Assembly (NCBI GenBank): GCA_049997955.1
Contig: JAEBDY010000033.1
Span: 1 to 24,274, forward strand
Direction of reading: 5' to 3'
DNA length: 24,274 bases
DNA from: Umezawaea sp049997955
GTDB lineage: Bacteria; Actinomycetota; Actinomycetes; Mycobacteriales; Pseudonocardiaceae
Shown here: piece by piece, positions 1-7,464 of the stretch
How the letters are laid out: every line of letters begins with the position of its first letter
How positions within the stretch are numbered: the first letter of the stretch is position 1
The notes under the pieces: generated by a model
What the model was told of the DNA's origin: nothing
What the model saw: only the letters and a program-made list of their open reading frames with translations
The model's database searches: none
Made by a program: the position numbers and the translations under genes

Positions 1-1
1 G

Positions 2-124
2 GGGACCGGTTTGGACGCGGCGTGCCGGATCGTGACGCTGGAGGATCAGCTCCAGGAAGCCAAGGACGCCAACAGGTCCCAGCACCAGGTGGGCGATCCC
101 TACCCGCCACTACGGGGCGTGTGA
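2..124 (+). CDS. C-terminal end of an unidentified protein (partial)
   Basis: An open frame enters from the left edge and ends at TGA 122-124. Its last 40 codons use G or C at nearly every third position, the signature of real genes here, and the other two frames do not. The peptide is acidic and helix-prone (LEDQLQEAKDANRSQ), like a short coiled-coil tail. Nothing in it identifies a family. A hairpin follows 36 bases after the stop and could end its transcript. It lies on the same strand as the STAS gene 121 bases downstream, so it may belong to the same signalling locus, but that is inference. Confidence 0.6.
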   Translation, partial: GTGLDAACRIVTLEDQLQEAKDANRSQHQVGDPYPPLRGV

Positions 125-159
125 CCCGTCGATCCAGACGATCGAGTGACCAGGTCAGG

Positions 160-197
160 TCAGCACGGACGCCGCTCAGGCGACGCCTCCGTGCTGA
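160..197 (+). terminator. hairpin between the partial upstream gene and the STAS gene
   Basis: Ten-base perfect inverted repeat: TCAGCACGGA (160-169) and TCCGTGCTGA (188-197), with an 18-base loop that can itself pair in part (CGCC/GGCG). No T-run follows, as is common in high-GC actinobacteria. It probably ends the upstream transcript. It could instead be a 5'-UTR structure of the STAS gene. Confidence 0.5.
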
Positions 198-244
198 TCC
201 AGCCGCGGCGCTGACCCGGAAGCACACGGCAGGGAGGAAGTTCT

Positions 245-601
245 GTGCTGATCACGTCGGGGATCGATCTTCCGCCGGGCGTCGACCACGCCCCCGACAC
301 CGCTGTCGTCACCGTCTCAGGTGAACTGGACGCCACCACCGCACGGCACCTCCAGGACTACGTGGACCACGTCGACGAGCGCGTCCTCGTGCTCGACCTC
401 ACCGGAGTGACGTTCTGCGATTCGGTTGGCCTCGCGTGCGTGTTGCAAGCGACCCGTCGCGGCATCGACGTTCGAGTGGTCGGTTCCCGGCAGGTGACCA
501 GGACGATCTCGCTGACCGGAGCGGACTCCGAGATCCCGCTCTTCGATTCGGTGTCGGACGCCCTCCGCGGGCACAACGGCCGACACGTTCGCCCCGTTTG
601 A
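245..601 (+). CDS. STAS-domain anti-sigma factor antagonist (RsbV/SpoIIAA type)
   Basis: A 118-residue single STAS domain. The second strand VVTVSGELDA and the core VLVLDLTGVTFCDSVGLACVL (residues 47-67) are characteristic. Ser60 in FCDS-VGL is at the position phosphorylated by RsbW-type kinases. By family knowledge, the dephosphorylated form binds an HATPase anti-sigma kinase and frees a sigma factor. The GTG start at 245 has GGGAGG (232-237) seven bases upstream. The neighbouring SpoIIE-type phosphatase (745-1956, convergent) and the HATPase at 3235-3642 are the natural partners, so this may be one partner-switching set. No cognate sigma factor gene is intact nearby; the ECF42 gene at 3.7-4.2 kb is broken and belongs to a class not usually controlled this way. 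Confidence 0.93.
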   Translation: MLITSGIDLPPGVDHAPDTAVVTVSGELDATTARHLQDYVDHVDERVLVLDLTGVTFCDSVGLACVLQATRRGIDVRVVGSRQVTRTISLTGADSEIPLFDSVSDALRGHNGRHVRPV

Positions 602-744
602 GTTCGACCGGGCTGTTCGCCTGACGCCTGGTGGACGATCGTCTTCACGACGTTGCCCGCTGGGCGTGCTCCGACACCAGTCGGATCGGCGAGCCCGCAC
701 AGGTCTCGGTGCGGCACCCCCGGCCGCGCACCGGTCGTTCGGCG

Positions 745-1956
745 TCAGGCGGGCGAAGCGGTGTCCATGTCGGCACCGTTGTCGGCTTGGCGATGGGTGC
801 GGTCGATGCCGTGCCAGTCCAGGCAGAGGACGGTGGCGTCGTCCTGGAGGTGATCGCGGTAGGCGCGCCTCACGGCCCTGGTCGCCGCCCGCACCACCTC
901 CCTGGGGTGCAGCCCTTCGGTGTCGCGAAGGAGCGCGGGCAGGTCGACGCCTTCGGCGTTGCGTTCGAACATGCCGTCGGTGAGCAGCATCAGCCGGTCT
1001 CCGGGGCGCAGGTCAAGCCGTTGCACCCGGTAGGGGCACGGCATGACGCCGAACAGCAGGTCGATCTCCAGGTCGAGCTGCATCACCACGCCGTCGCGCA
1101 GCAGCAGCGGTGCGGGGTGGCCGGCGTTGACCAGTTCGACCGCTCCGGCGTGCAGGTCCACGCGCAGCAGCATCCCGGTCGCCAGCGATCCCCGGCTGTG
1201 GCCGAGCAGCGCTTGGTTGGCCTGCTCCGCTTGCTCGACCAGGCTGACGCCCGCCCGGCGGGCCCTGCGCAGCGCGCCGACCAGCAGGGTCGCGGTCAGC
1301 GCAGAGGCCACGTCGTGGCCGACGGCGTCGGTCATCGACAGGTGCAGGGAGTCGCGGTCCAGGGCGTAGTCGTAGGTGTCGCCGCCGATGTCGTGGGCGG
1401 GTACCAGGGCGCCTGCGACGGTGAACTGGGCGGCCTCGCAGCAGGACGCCGTGGGCAGCAGCTGGTGTTGGATCTCCGCGGCCAGGCTCATCTCCGTGGT
1501 GCGCCTGCCGGTGTGGTAGAGGTCGGTGAAGCGGCGGTCGGTGACGATGACGTAGGCCAGAGCGTGCGCGGCCTCGCCCAGCTGTGCCAGCATCTCGTCG
1601 TCGAGCGAGGGCACGGTCACCTCCAGCACGCCGACGCAGTCGCCGCGGTTGGTCACGGGCAGCACCACCCGGACCCCGTCGCCGTCCCGCTCCTGCCACG
1701 GCCGCTGGGTGCGCAGCACCTCCTCGTAGGCGCTGTCCTGGAGGTCGACGCTCTCCACACCGCCGCTGCCGAGGTCCCGCGTGGTCGAGGCCAGCCGCAC
1801 CAGTCGTTCGTCGCCCACGTCGATCAGCAGGAACGACACGTCGAAAGCCTCGAACCGCTTCGCGAGATCGCGCGCGACGACCTCGATGGACTCCACCGGC
1901 GGTGCGCTCTCGGCTGCCGCCAGCACATCACCCGGTCGCAACACATCACCGTTCAC
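745..1956 (-). CDS. GAF-domain SpoIIE-family PP2C phosphatase (RsbU-like)
   Basis: A 403-residue protein. The N-terminal ~140 residues fit a GAF sensor fold (SFLLIDVGDERLVRLAST, then VVLPVTNRGDCVGVLEV). The helical signature AAEIQHQLLP near residue 160 opens the SpoIIE/PP2C phosphatase domain. Metal-binding acidic motifs are visible: DIGGDTYDY (~189-197), MTDAVGHDVASA (~208-219), LLTDGMFERN (~324-333) and QDDATVL (~371-377). It should dephosphorylate the phospho-serine of a STAS antagonist, making it the activating arm of a partner switch. The frame extends 50 codons further upstream, but GTG at 1956 has GGAGG at the right spacing, while the upstream stretch is poor protein, so I take 1956 as the start. 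It is convergent with the STAS gene and divergent from the desaturase. Confidence 0.93.
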   Translation of the reverse strand: MNGDVLRPGDVLAAAESAPPVESIEVVARDLAKRFEAFDVSFLLIDVGDERLVRLASTTRDLGSGGVESVDLQDSAYEEVLRTQRPWQERDGDGVRVVLPVTNRGDCVGVLEVTVPSLDDEMLAQLGEAAHALAYVIVTDRRFTDLYHTGRRTTEMSLAAEIQHQLLPTASCCEAAQFTVAGALVPAHDIGGDTYDYALDRDSLHLSMTDAVGHDVASALTATLLVGALRRARRAGVSLVEQAEQANQALLGHSRGSLATGMLLRVDLHAGAVELVNAGHPAPLLLRDGVVMQLDLEIDLLFGVMPCPYRVQRLDLRPGDRLMLLTDGMFERNAEGVDLPALLRDTEGLHPREVVRAATRAVRRAYRDHLQDDATVLCLDWHGIDRTHRQADNGADMDTASPA

Positions 1957-2182
1957 GGCAACCTCCGAGCAGTTGTGACCACCCAACCACACCGGGCTCG
2001 AACGCGACGAAGCCACCGGCGGTTCGCGGACCGCGCCTCCGACCCGACCGCCGCCGCTGCCGGGTCGTCCGCACCGCGCGGGTTCACCAGGGTGGGCGGG
2101 CGGCAAGAATCCACTTGCCGGGTTTCAGGTGAGCAGCAGCGGAAATACTCCGGGAACGCTCGTTCGCCTGGAAGGCAAGCCC

Positions 2183-3238
2183 ATGACCTCGTTGTCCGAT
2201 CCCACCACGCGCGTTCCCGGTCCCGAACGGGGCAGCGACTTCGCGCGCCTGACCCGTGAGCTCAAGGAAGCGGGCCTGCTGGACCGGCGCCGCGGCTACT
2301 ACATCGCGCGCATGGTGATCAACGTCCTCCTGCTCGCGGCCACCGGCCTGGTGTTCGTCCTGGTGGGCGACTCGTGGTGGCAGATGTTGACCGCGGCGTT
2401 CCTGGCGGTGGTCTCCACCCAGTTCGCGTTCATCGGCCACGACGCCGGGCACCGGCAGATCTTCCGCAGCCACCGCCACAACGACATCGTCGGCCACCTG
2501 CACGGCGGCGTCACCGGGATCAGCTACCAGTGGTGGGTCGGCAAGCACACCCGCCACCACGCCAACCCCAACCACGAGGACCACGATCCCGACATCGAGA
2601 TCCACGCCATCGCGTTCAGCCGCGAGCAGGCGGGCGACAAGCGCGGCGTGTACCGGTGGATCACCAAGTACCAGGCGTTCCTGTTCTTCCCGCTGCTGCT
2701 GGCCGAAGCGGTCGTGCTGCGGCTCTCCAGCCTCCAGGCCGTGTGGCGGCGCGAGGTCAGCCGCCCGTGGCTGGAGGGCGCGTTGCAGGTCGTGCCCCTG
2801 GCGGGGTACCTGGTCGCGGTGTTCTGGGTGCTGTCCCCGCTCCAGGCGGTCGCGTTCATCGCCGTGCACCAGGGCCTCATGGGCGTCTACCTCGGCTGCT
2901 CCTTCGCGCCCAACCACAAGGGCATGCCCATCATCGCCGCGGGCCAACGCCTGGACCACCTGCACAAGCAGGTCCTCACCTCCCGGAACGTCACCGGTGG
3001 GAAGTGGGTCGACGCGCTGCTGGGAGGGCTCAACCACCAGATCGAGCACCACCTGTACCCGCACATGCCCCGCCCCAACCTGCGCCGGGCCCAGCCCATC
3101 GTCGAGGACTTCTGCGCTCGGCACGCCATCCCCTACAGCAAGGCGGGCATGCGCGCCTCCTACGGCGAGGTCCTGCGCCACCTCCACGACGCGGGCGCGC
3201 CCCTGCGGCACCCCGCTACGCCGCACACGGGACGGTGA
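2183..3238 (+). CDS. membrane fatty acid (acyl-lipid) desaturase
   Basis: A 351-residue di-iron desaturase. All three histidine boxes are present: HDAGH (86-90), HTRHH (122-126) and QIEHH (286-290). The last reads HQIEHHLYPHMP, the form found in front-end/omega-type acyl desaturases, and no cytochrome b5 domain is fused. Hydrophobic pairs at ~44-62 and ~68-84, and again at ~165-180 and ~203-232, give the usual four-helix topology. It should insert a cis double bond in membrane acyl chains using O2 and an external electron donor; the substrate position cannot be read from sequence. ATG 2183 has GGAAGG about 8 bases upstream and is preferred over GTG 2129. Its TGA overlaps the GTG of the HATPase gene, so translation of the two is probably coupled. 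Confidence 0.95.
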   Translation: MTSLSDPTTRVPGPERGSDFARLTRELKEAGLLDRRRGYYIARMVINVLLLAATGLVFVLVGDSWWQMLTAAFLAVVSTQFAFIGHDAGHRQIFRSHRHNDIVGHLHGGVTGISYQWWVGKHTRHHANPNHEDHDPDIEIHAIAFSREQAGDKRGVYRWITKYQAFLFFPLLLAEAVVLRLSSLQAVWRREVSRPWLEGALQVVPLAGYLVAVFWVLSPLQAVAFIAVHQGLMGVYLGCSFAPNHKGMPIIAAGQRLDHLHKQVLTSRNVTGGKWVDALLGGLNHQIEHHLYPHMPRPNLRRAQPIVEDFCARHAIPYSKAGMRASYGEVLRHLHDAGAPLRHPATPHTGR

Positions 3239-3642
3239 TCGACCGCATCCCGCTGGCGGGGGCGGGGCAGGTGTCCCTCGCCCTCGCCCTCGACGCACGG
3301 AGTCCGCAGCTGGGGGCGGTGCGCCGCTGGGTCAACGAGGTCTTGGCCGACCTGGGCGACGACGACCGGGACGACTGCGTGCTCCTGGTGAACGAGCTGG
3401 TGAGCAACGCGCTCGACCACGCCGGTGGCCCTCGTCGTCTTCGGCTCCGCTGGTCGTCGGTGCCGCTGGTCGTCCGTGTCGAGGTCGATGACGGGTCACC
3501 CGATGAGCTGGTTCTCGGCCGGTCGCGCCTGGAGGGCTGCCGCGGCCGGGGGTTGATCATCGTCGAGCGCCTGTCCAAGGAGTGGGGCGTCGACGCCCGC
3601 ACGGAGGGCAAGACCGTGTGGGCCGAGATCGCCTGCTCGTAG
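3235..3642 (+). CDS. RsbW-like HATPase anti-sigma factor / serine kinase
   Basis: A 135-residue GHKL-fold ATPase. The N-box ELVSNALDH (54-62), G1-like DDGSPD (85-90) and G2-like GRGLIIV (104-110) are all present. Such stand-alone domains act as anti-sigma factors and kinases of STAS antagonists. The GTG start at 3235 shares GTGA with the desaturase stop, so the protein is made from the desaturase mRNA. The STAS gene at 245-601 and phosphatase at 745-1956 are the obvious candidate partners. What is odd is the tight coupling to a lipid-modifying enzyme rather than to a sigma factor gene. It may act on a sigma factor elsewhere, or bind another protein altogether. Confidence 0.92.
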   Translation: MIDRIPLAGAGQVSLALALDARSPQLGAVRRWVNEVLADLGDDDRDDCVLLVNELVSNALDHAGGPRRLRLRWSSVPLVVRVEVDDGSPDELVLGRSRLEGCRGRGLIIVERLSKEWGVDARTEGKTVWAEIACS

Positions 3643-3700
3643 CCGAGGCGTCGTAGCGGAACCCTTCACGCCCTGATGACCCGTCGCGTCAGCGATCACG

Positions 3701-4243
3701 TCATTCCCCGCTGCTCGACCCGAGGCGTCGCGCGCGGGTGTTCAGGTCGCACGCGTGGTGGGTGTTGCTCGCCAGTCGAGCGGCGTGGATGTAGGCCGCC
3801 CGCGCGGCATCGAGGTCGCCCGCCCCCTCCAGGAGGTGGGCCCTGGCCGCCTGCAGCCGTCGGTCCCGGACCAGGCGCGGGTCGTCGAAAGCGTCGAGCA
3901 GCGCCAGGCCCGCGGTGGGCCCGTGTGTCGTCCGCGTCGTCGGCGCCCGCGTCTGCGGGTGGGCCCGTCCAGTCCCTTGGCAGCACCCGGCAGGCGGTCG
4001 TGGCCTCGCGCGGCCGCCGAGCCTGTTCGGCGCGCAGCAGGTCGATCAGCTTGCGCGAGGCGACCCTTAGCAGCCAGGCGTAGGGCTGCTCCGGGACGCC
4101 GTTGTCGTGCCAGCGCCGCGCCGCGACCAGCAGCGCCTCCTGGACCGCGTCCTCTGCGGAGTCGAATCGGCCGTAGCGCCGCACGAGCGCGCCGAGGACC
4201 TGCGGGGCGAGCCGCCGCAGCATGTCCTCGCATCGTCGCTCAT
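3701..4243 (-). pseudogene. decayed ECF42-type sigma factor
   Basis: Three readable pieces of an ECF42-family sigma factor lie in different frames. ATG 4243 gives MSDDA, then the frame breaks near 4229. From 4223 the sigma region 2 reads cleanly (LRRLAPQVLGALVRRYGRFD, DAVQEALLVAA, RKLIDLLRAEQA) to about 3960. After a junction near 3920 another frame gives the C-terminal TPR-like tail (GPTAGLALLDAFDDPRL, AARAHLLEGAGDLDAARAAY) to TGA 3701-3703. Sigma region 4 and most of the C-terminal SnoaL/TPR-like extension are gone; intact members are about 400 residues, so well over half is lost. At least one large deletion and two frameshifts make it non-functional. A scrap of its usual DGPF/YCII partner lies just upstream. 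Confidence 0.88.
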
Positions 4244-4251
4244 GGCGCCGG

Positions 4252-4332
4252 TCAGATGTCGTCGGTGTCGTGTTCGGACCCCGTGAGCGGCCGGATCACC
4301 ACCCCGGTGTCGGCGAACGGGCCGTCGGACAT
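4252..4332 (-). pseudogene. remnant of a DGPF/YCII-related protein
   Basis: A 26-codon frame starts at ATG 4332 and ends at TGA 4252-4254, eight bases before the ECF42 remnant's ATG. It carries the diagnostic DGPF tetrapeptide at residues 3-6 and a C-terminal VVIRPLTGS-like tail. Intact YCII/DGPF proteins are about 100-130 residues with DGPF in the middle. The N-terminal half and the stretch between DGPF and the tail have therefore been lost. DGPF genes are the standard neighbours of ECF42 sigma factors, which supports the reading of both pieces. Confidence 0.7.
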
Positions 4333-4410
4333 CCACCCGGCGCGGGGTTAGGTGTGAAAGCGGTTCGGCTTGGGTAGATGAGTCCTACTTGGACCGGACA
4401 GGGGAATGGG

Positions 4411-4677
4411 ATGAGCGAAGCAGATCACGTCTGGCGTGTCACCGCGGCCGAGCGGGAGCACGAGGTGGAGATCGACCACAGCGCGATGACCGGCAAGATA
4501 CTGGTGTCCGTCGATGGCGACCAGGTGGGGGACGGGCGCCTCTGGTTCTCGAAGAAGGAGATCGACTTCGAGGTGGGCGGGCTGCCCGCGCGGATCGAGG
4601 TCGAGTACGCCTACTCGGGCCTTGCGGTCCAGAGCAGCCTGCACGTCGACGGCAAGTACGTGGAGCCGCTGCGGTAG
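4411..4677 (+). CDS. small beta-rich protein, possibly FAIM1-like
   Basis: An 88-residue cytosolic protein without signal peptide or membrane segment. Alternating hydrophobic residues (VWRVTAAEREHEVEIDH, KILVSVDGDQV, EIDFEVGG, RIEVEYAYS, SSLHVDGKYVEPL) point to an all-beta fold. The pattern of H-x-V-x-I-x-H, then G-K-I-x-V-x-V-D-G, resembles bacterial FAIM1-like beta-sandwich proteins, but this is recall by eye and not certain. The frame is open from 4378; ATG 4411 is chosen because a purine-rich GGGGAATGGG abuts it and the protein reads naturally from there. No operon partner; a strong hairpin follows. Confidence 0.72.
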   Translation: MSEADHVWRVTAAEREHEVEIDHSAMTGKILVSVDGDQVGDGRLWFSKKEIDFEVGGLPARIEVEYAYSGLAVQSSLHVDGKYVEPLR

Positions 4678-4697
4678 TGGCGCAGTCGACCACCTGC

Positions 4698-4734
4698 CCG
4701 CTGCTCGTGCCGGTCGGACCGGCACGAGCAGCGG
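4698..4734. terminator. bidirectional terminator hairpin
   Basis: A perfect 18-base inverted repeat, arms 4698-4715 and 4717-4734, with one unpaired base, lies in the 65-base gap between the convergent small beta-rich gene and the ridA-like gene. The stem is GC-rich (core CTGCTCGTGCCGGTC). Placement and symmetry suit termination from both sides. Confidence 0.85.
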
Positions 4735-4742
4735 ACGTCGCG

Positions 4743-5144
4743 TCAGGCGACGGCGGTTCCCTCCAGTTCGACCACCTGGCCGGGGATCGCCAGCCGTGCC
4801 ACCCCGAGCATCGTGGTGGTCGGCGCCACCCCGGCGGCGCCCAACCGCGACGCCAGCACGCCGTAGTGCGGGAGCAGCAGGTCGACGTCGGTGGTGTAGA
4901 CGTTGAGCCGGACGAGGTTCGCCAGGGACATCCCGGCCTCGCCGAGAACGGCCTCCAGGTTGTCGAGGCTCAGCGCCAACTGCGCAGCCACGTCGCCGTC
5001 GTGCTGGGGCCTGCCGTCGCCGCTCATCGCGGTCTGCCCGGAGCAGTACAGGGTCCGGGTGTGCCCGGAGACGATCTCACCCTGGTTGAACCCCATCTCC
5101 AGCGACCACGTCACCGGGTTGACGGCCGTGCGTTCCACTGCCAC
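4743..5144 (-). CDS. RidA family (YjgF/YER057c/UK114) protein
   Basis: A 133-residue single-domain RidA homologue. Typical features are LYCSGQTAMSGDG near residue 32, the helix DNLEAVLGEAGMSLANLVRL, and the C-terminal RLAIPGQVVELEGTAVA with the conserved arginine that holds the substrate carboxylate in active enamine/imine deaminases. RidA clears reactive 2-aminoacrylate or imine intermediates made by PLP dehydratases. A threonine/serine dehydratase lies 5 kb away (9957-10898). GTG 5144 is chosen for its GGAG six bases upstream; longer in-frame starts run into the divergent promoter. It is divergently paired with a YafY/WYL regulator that may control it. Confidence 0.92.
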   Translation of the reverse strand: MAVERTAVNPVTWSLEMGFNQGEIVSGHTRTLYCSGQTAMSGDGRPQHDGDVAAQLALSLDNLEAVLGEAGMSLANLVRLNVYTTDVDLLLPHYGVLASRLGAAGVAPTTTMLGVARLAIPGQVVELEGTAVA

Positions 5145-5234
5145 ATCAGCTCCATTCGATTCATCGGGAGTACGTGCGTCCAGCGGCTCGGCAGCCGCTT
5201 CCTCAACGCCGTCCCGATGAGCTTCGCAACGAAT

Positions 5235-5253
5235 CACGACATCCTGTGTCGTG
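5235..5253. promoter_or_regulatory. palindromic operator candidate in the ridA/yafY divergent promoter
   Basis: Perfect 7-base arms CACGACA (5235-5241) and TGTCGTG (5247-5253) are separated by TCCTG. It covers the place where the -35 of the regulator promoter would be and lies 90 bases upstream of the RidA start, so a dimeric regulator bound here could act on both genes. The WYL regulator is the obvious candidate. Confidence 0.6.
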
Positions 5254-5261
5254 TATTTCGG

Positions 5262-5267
5262 TAGGGT
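5262..5267 (+). promoter_or_regulatory. -10 box of a probably leaderless transcript
   Basis: TAGGGT ends six bases before the GTG at 5274, so transcription should begin at or next to the start codon. There is no ribosome binding site between. Short TANNNT-to-start spacing recurs in this window at 7451, 9944 and 20767 (minus). Confidence 0.6.
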
Positions 5268-5273
5268 TCGCGT

Positions 5274-6245
5274 GTGCGCGCCGACCGGTTGGTCTCGCTG
5301 GTCCTGCTGCTGCGCCAGCGCGGTCGCCTGACCGCGGACACGCTGGCCCGCGAGCTGGAGGTGTCCACCCGCACCGTGCTGCGCGACATCGAGGCGCTGT
5401 CCGCGGCAGGCGTCCCGGTCCACGCCGAACGCGGCAGGCACGGCGGGTTCGCGTTGCTGCCCGGTTTCCGGACCGAGCTCACCGGGCTGAACCACGACGA
5501 GGCACTCGCCCTGCTGACCGCCGGGTCAGGGCGCGGCGGGCCCGCGTTCGGTCTCGGCTCGGCGCTCGCGTCGGCCATGCGCAAGGTGGTCGACGCGCTG
5601 CCCGAAAGCCATCGGGTGACCGCGAGCGACGCGGTCGGGCGATTCCTCGTCGAGCCGGAGACCGACCTGCTCTCGCGTCGGCCGGTGACCGAGGAGGTGC
5701 CCCGCACGACGATGGTCGAGGTCCGGCGCGCGGTGCTCGCCGGGCACAGGCTCCGAATCCACTACGCGGCCACGGGCCAGGAGCCCCGGTGGCGCACGGT
5801 GGACCCCATCGGCCTGGTCACCGTGCGCGACCGGGGCTACCTGCTCGCCACGAGGTCCGGCGCGGACCGCACCTACCGGCTGTCACGGGTGTGGGCCGCC
5901 GAGGAACTCCCCGAACCGGCGCAGCGACCGGACCGGGTCGACCTGGACCGGGTCTGGCGAGAACGCTGCGCGCGGTTTCTGTCCGACGGTCACCTCACCG
6001 TGCTGGTGCGGGTGAACCCGGTGCGGCGGGAAGACCTGCTGACCGCCGCGCTGGCCGTCCGCGCCGAGGAGCCGGACGCGGACGGCTGGCTGCGGCTGGA
6101 GGTGACGTACCAGGATTCACGGCACGCCGAGTGGGCGCTGTGGCAGCTCGGCACGGACGCGGAAGCCCTGGCCCCGCCGTCGTTGCGCGCCTCCCTGCGC
6201 GACCGCGCCGTCGCCGTCGCCACCCGCTACGAAGCGTCGTCCTGA
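5274..6245 (+). CDS. YafY-type HTH/WYL-domain transcriptional regulator
   Basis: A 323-residue regulator. Residues ~3-55 form a DeoR-like winged helix-turn-helix (LVSLVLLLRQRGRLTADTLA, then VSTRTVLRDIEALSAAGVPV). Residues ~140-220 form the WYL domain (LRIHYAATGQEPRWRTVDPI, GYLLATRSGADRTYRLSRV), followed by a C-terminal WCX-like extension. WYL domains bind small ligands or nucleic acid and usually make the protein a local repressor or activator. The start is GTG 5274, likely leaderless. A palindrome at 5235-5253 is a candidate binding site. It is divergent from ridA, so it probably regulates that gene and itself. Confidence 0.94.
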   Translation: MRADRLVSLVLLLRQRGRLTADTLARELEVSTRTVLRDIEALSAAGVPVHAERGRHGGFALLPGFRTELTGLNHDEALALLTAGSGRGGPAFGLGSALASAMRKVVDALPESHRVTASDAVGRFLVEPETDLLSRRPVTEEVPRTTMVEVRRAVLAGHRLRIHYAATGQEPRWRTVDPIGLVTVRDRGYLLATRSGADRTYRLSRVWAAEELPEPAQRPDRVDLDRVWRERCARFLSDGHLTVLVRVNPVRREDLLTAALAVRAEEPDADGWLRLEVTYQDSRHAEWALWQLGTDAEALAPPSLRASLRDRAVAVATRYEASS

Positions 6246-6281
6246 GTCGCGGAGTTCGCCGCCGACGACCGCATCGGGGTG

Positions 6282-7346
6282 TCAGCGGCGGGCTTCGATC
6301 TTCAGGTCACCACGGGTGACCTCGCGGATGTGATCACTGGCGAGCAGGTCGTGCGGGGAGCCGAGCTCGATCGCGCTGGCCTCGTCGAGGCGGGCCAGCT
6401 GGGGTGCGGTGAGGTCGACCTCCAGCGCACCCAGGTTGTCCTCCAGTTGCGCGGGGGTGCGTGCGCCGATGATCGGCGCCGTCACGCCGGGGCTCCCCAG
6501 GCTCCAGGCCAGCCCGACCTGGGCGGGCGTGCGGCCCAGCTCCGCGGCGACCTCCCGCACGACGTCGGCGATGGCGAGGGTGCGCTCGGTGAGCATGCCC
6601 AAGCCGACGTTGAAGTTCTTGCGGGTGCCGTCGCCGGGTCCGGCGCTCGTCGCGGTCAGGTCGGCGCGGCTGTACTTGCCGGTGAGCAGGCCGCCCGCCA
6701 GCGGTGAGTACAGGGTCACCCCCAGCCCCATCGCCCGTGCCATGGGGATCAGGTCGCGCTCCGCGGTCCGGTTGACGAGGTTGTGCTCGACCTGCAGCGC
6801 GACCAGCGGCGACCAGCCGCGCAGGTCGGCGATCGCCTGCATGCGCGAGACCTCCCAGGCCGGGACGTTCGACATCGCCACGTACAGGACCTTGCCCTGC
6901 CGAACCAGGTCGTCCAAGCCGCGCAGGACCTCCTCCACCGTCGTCGTGAAGTCCCACACGTGCAGGTGGAGCAGGTCGATGTAGTCCGTGTCCAGCTGCC
7001 GCAGACTGGCCTCCACCGACGCGAACAGGCTCTTGCGGTGAGGGCCCCCGGAGTTCGGGTCGCCGGGCCTGCGCAGCGTCGTGTACTTCGTCGCCAGCAC
7101 CAGGCTCTCGCGGTTGTCGCGGGCGAACTCGCCCAGCAGGCGCTCGGAGCTGCCGCCGGTGTAGGTGTTGGCGGTGTCGATGAAGTTGCCGCCGCGCTCG
7201 ACGTAGGTGTCGAACAGCTTGCGCGCCTCGTGCTCCTCGGCGCCCCAGCCCCACTCGGTGCCGAAGGTAGCCGTGCCCAGCGCCAGCGGTGAGACCCGCA
7301 GCCCCGAGCGGCCCAGCAGCCGGTAGGTGTCGAGGGTGAGCGACAT
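6282..7346 (-). CDS. aldo/keto reductase
   Basis: A 354-residue NADPH-dependent oxidoreductase with the TIM-barrel AKR signature. The catalytic tetrad is visible: Asp57 and Tyr62 in FIDTANTY, Lys87 in LATKY, and His129 in LLHLHVWD. The cofactor-side motif appears near the end (PIIGARTPAQLEDNLGALEV). It should reduce aldehydes or ketones; the physiological substrate cannot be told. ATG 7346 has AGGAGGA five to six bases upstream. It is divergent from the XRE/MmyB-like regulator at 7465, a very common actinobacterial arrangement in which the regulator controls the reductase. Confidence 0.95.
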   Translation of the reverse strand: MSLTLDTYRLLGRSGLRVSPLALGTATFGTEWGWGAEEHEARKLFDTYVERGGNFIDTANTYTGGSSERLLGEFARDNRESLVLATKYTTLRRPGDPNSGGPHRKSLFASVEASLRQLDTDYIDLLHLHVWDFTTTVEEVLRGLDDLVRQGKVLYVAMSNVPAWEVSRMQAIADLRGWSPLVALQVEHNLVNRTAERDLIPMARAMGLGVTLYSPLAGGLLTGKYSRADLTATSAGPGDGTRKNFNVGLGMLTERTLAIADVVREVAAELGRTPAQVGLAWSLGSPGVTAPIIGARTPAQLEDNLGALEVDLTAPQLARLDEASAIELGSPHDLLASDHIREVTRGDLKIEARR

Positions 7347-7437
7347 CGTGTCCTCCTGTGCTTGCGGTCCCTTGCGGAGAGGAGTCTGCGACCGTCGCGA
7401 GCTGCGGATAAGGGAAGGAAGTTCCTGGGAAGGGCAG

Positions 7438-7456
7438 TCCTACCCTCGGGTAGGAT
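7438..7456 (+). promoter_or_regulatory. palindrome overlapping the -10 of the XRE regulator gene
   Basis: Perfect 8-base arms TCCTACCC (7438-7445) and GGGTAGGA (7448-7455) flank TC. The right arm contains the -10 box TAGGAT (7451-7456), which sits eight bases before ATG 7465, so the transcript is probably leaderless. A dimer bound here would block RNA polymerase, suggesting negative autoregulation. A lesser palindrome AGGAA-G-TTCCT lies at 7416-7426, nearer the aldo/keto reductase promoter. Confidence 0.65.
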
Positions 7457-7464
7457 CGGACGCG

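Noticed and set aside
631..2259. Long plus-strand open frame opposite the SpoIIE phosphatase
   Set aside because: It is the complement of a gene with clear family motifs. Its protein is low-complexity (His, Gln, Val, Gly-rich) and has no ribosome site or domain.
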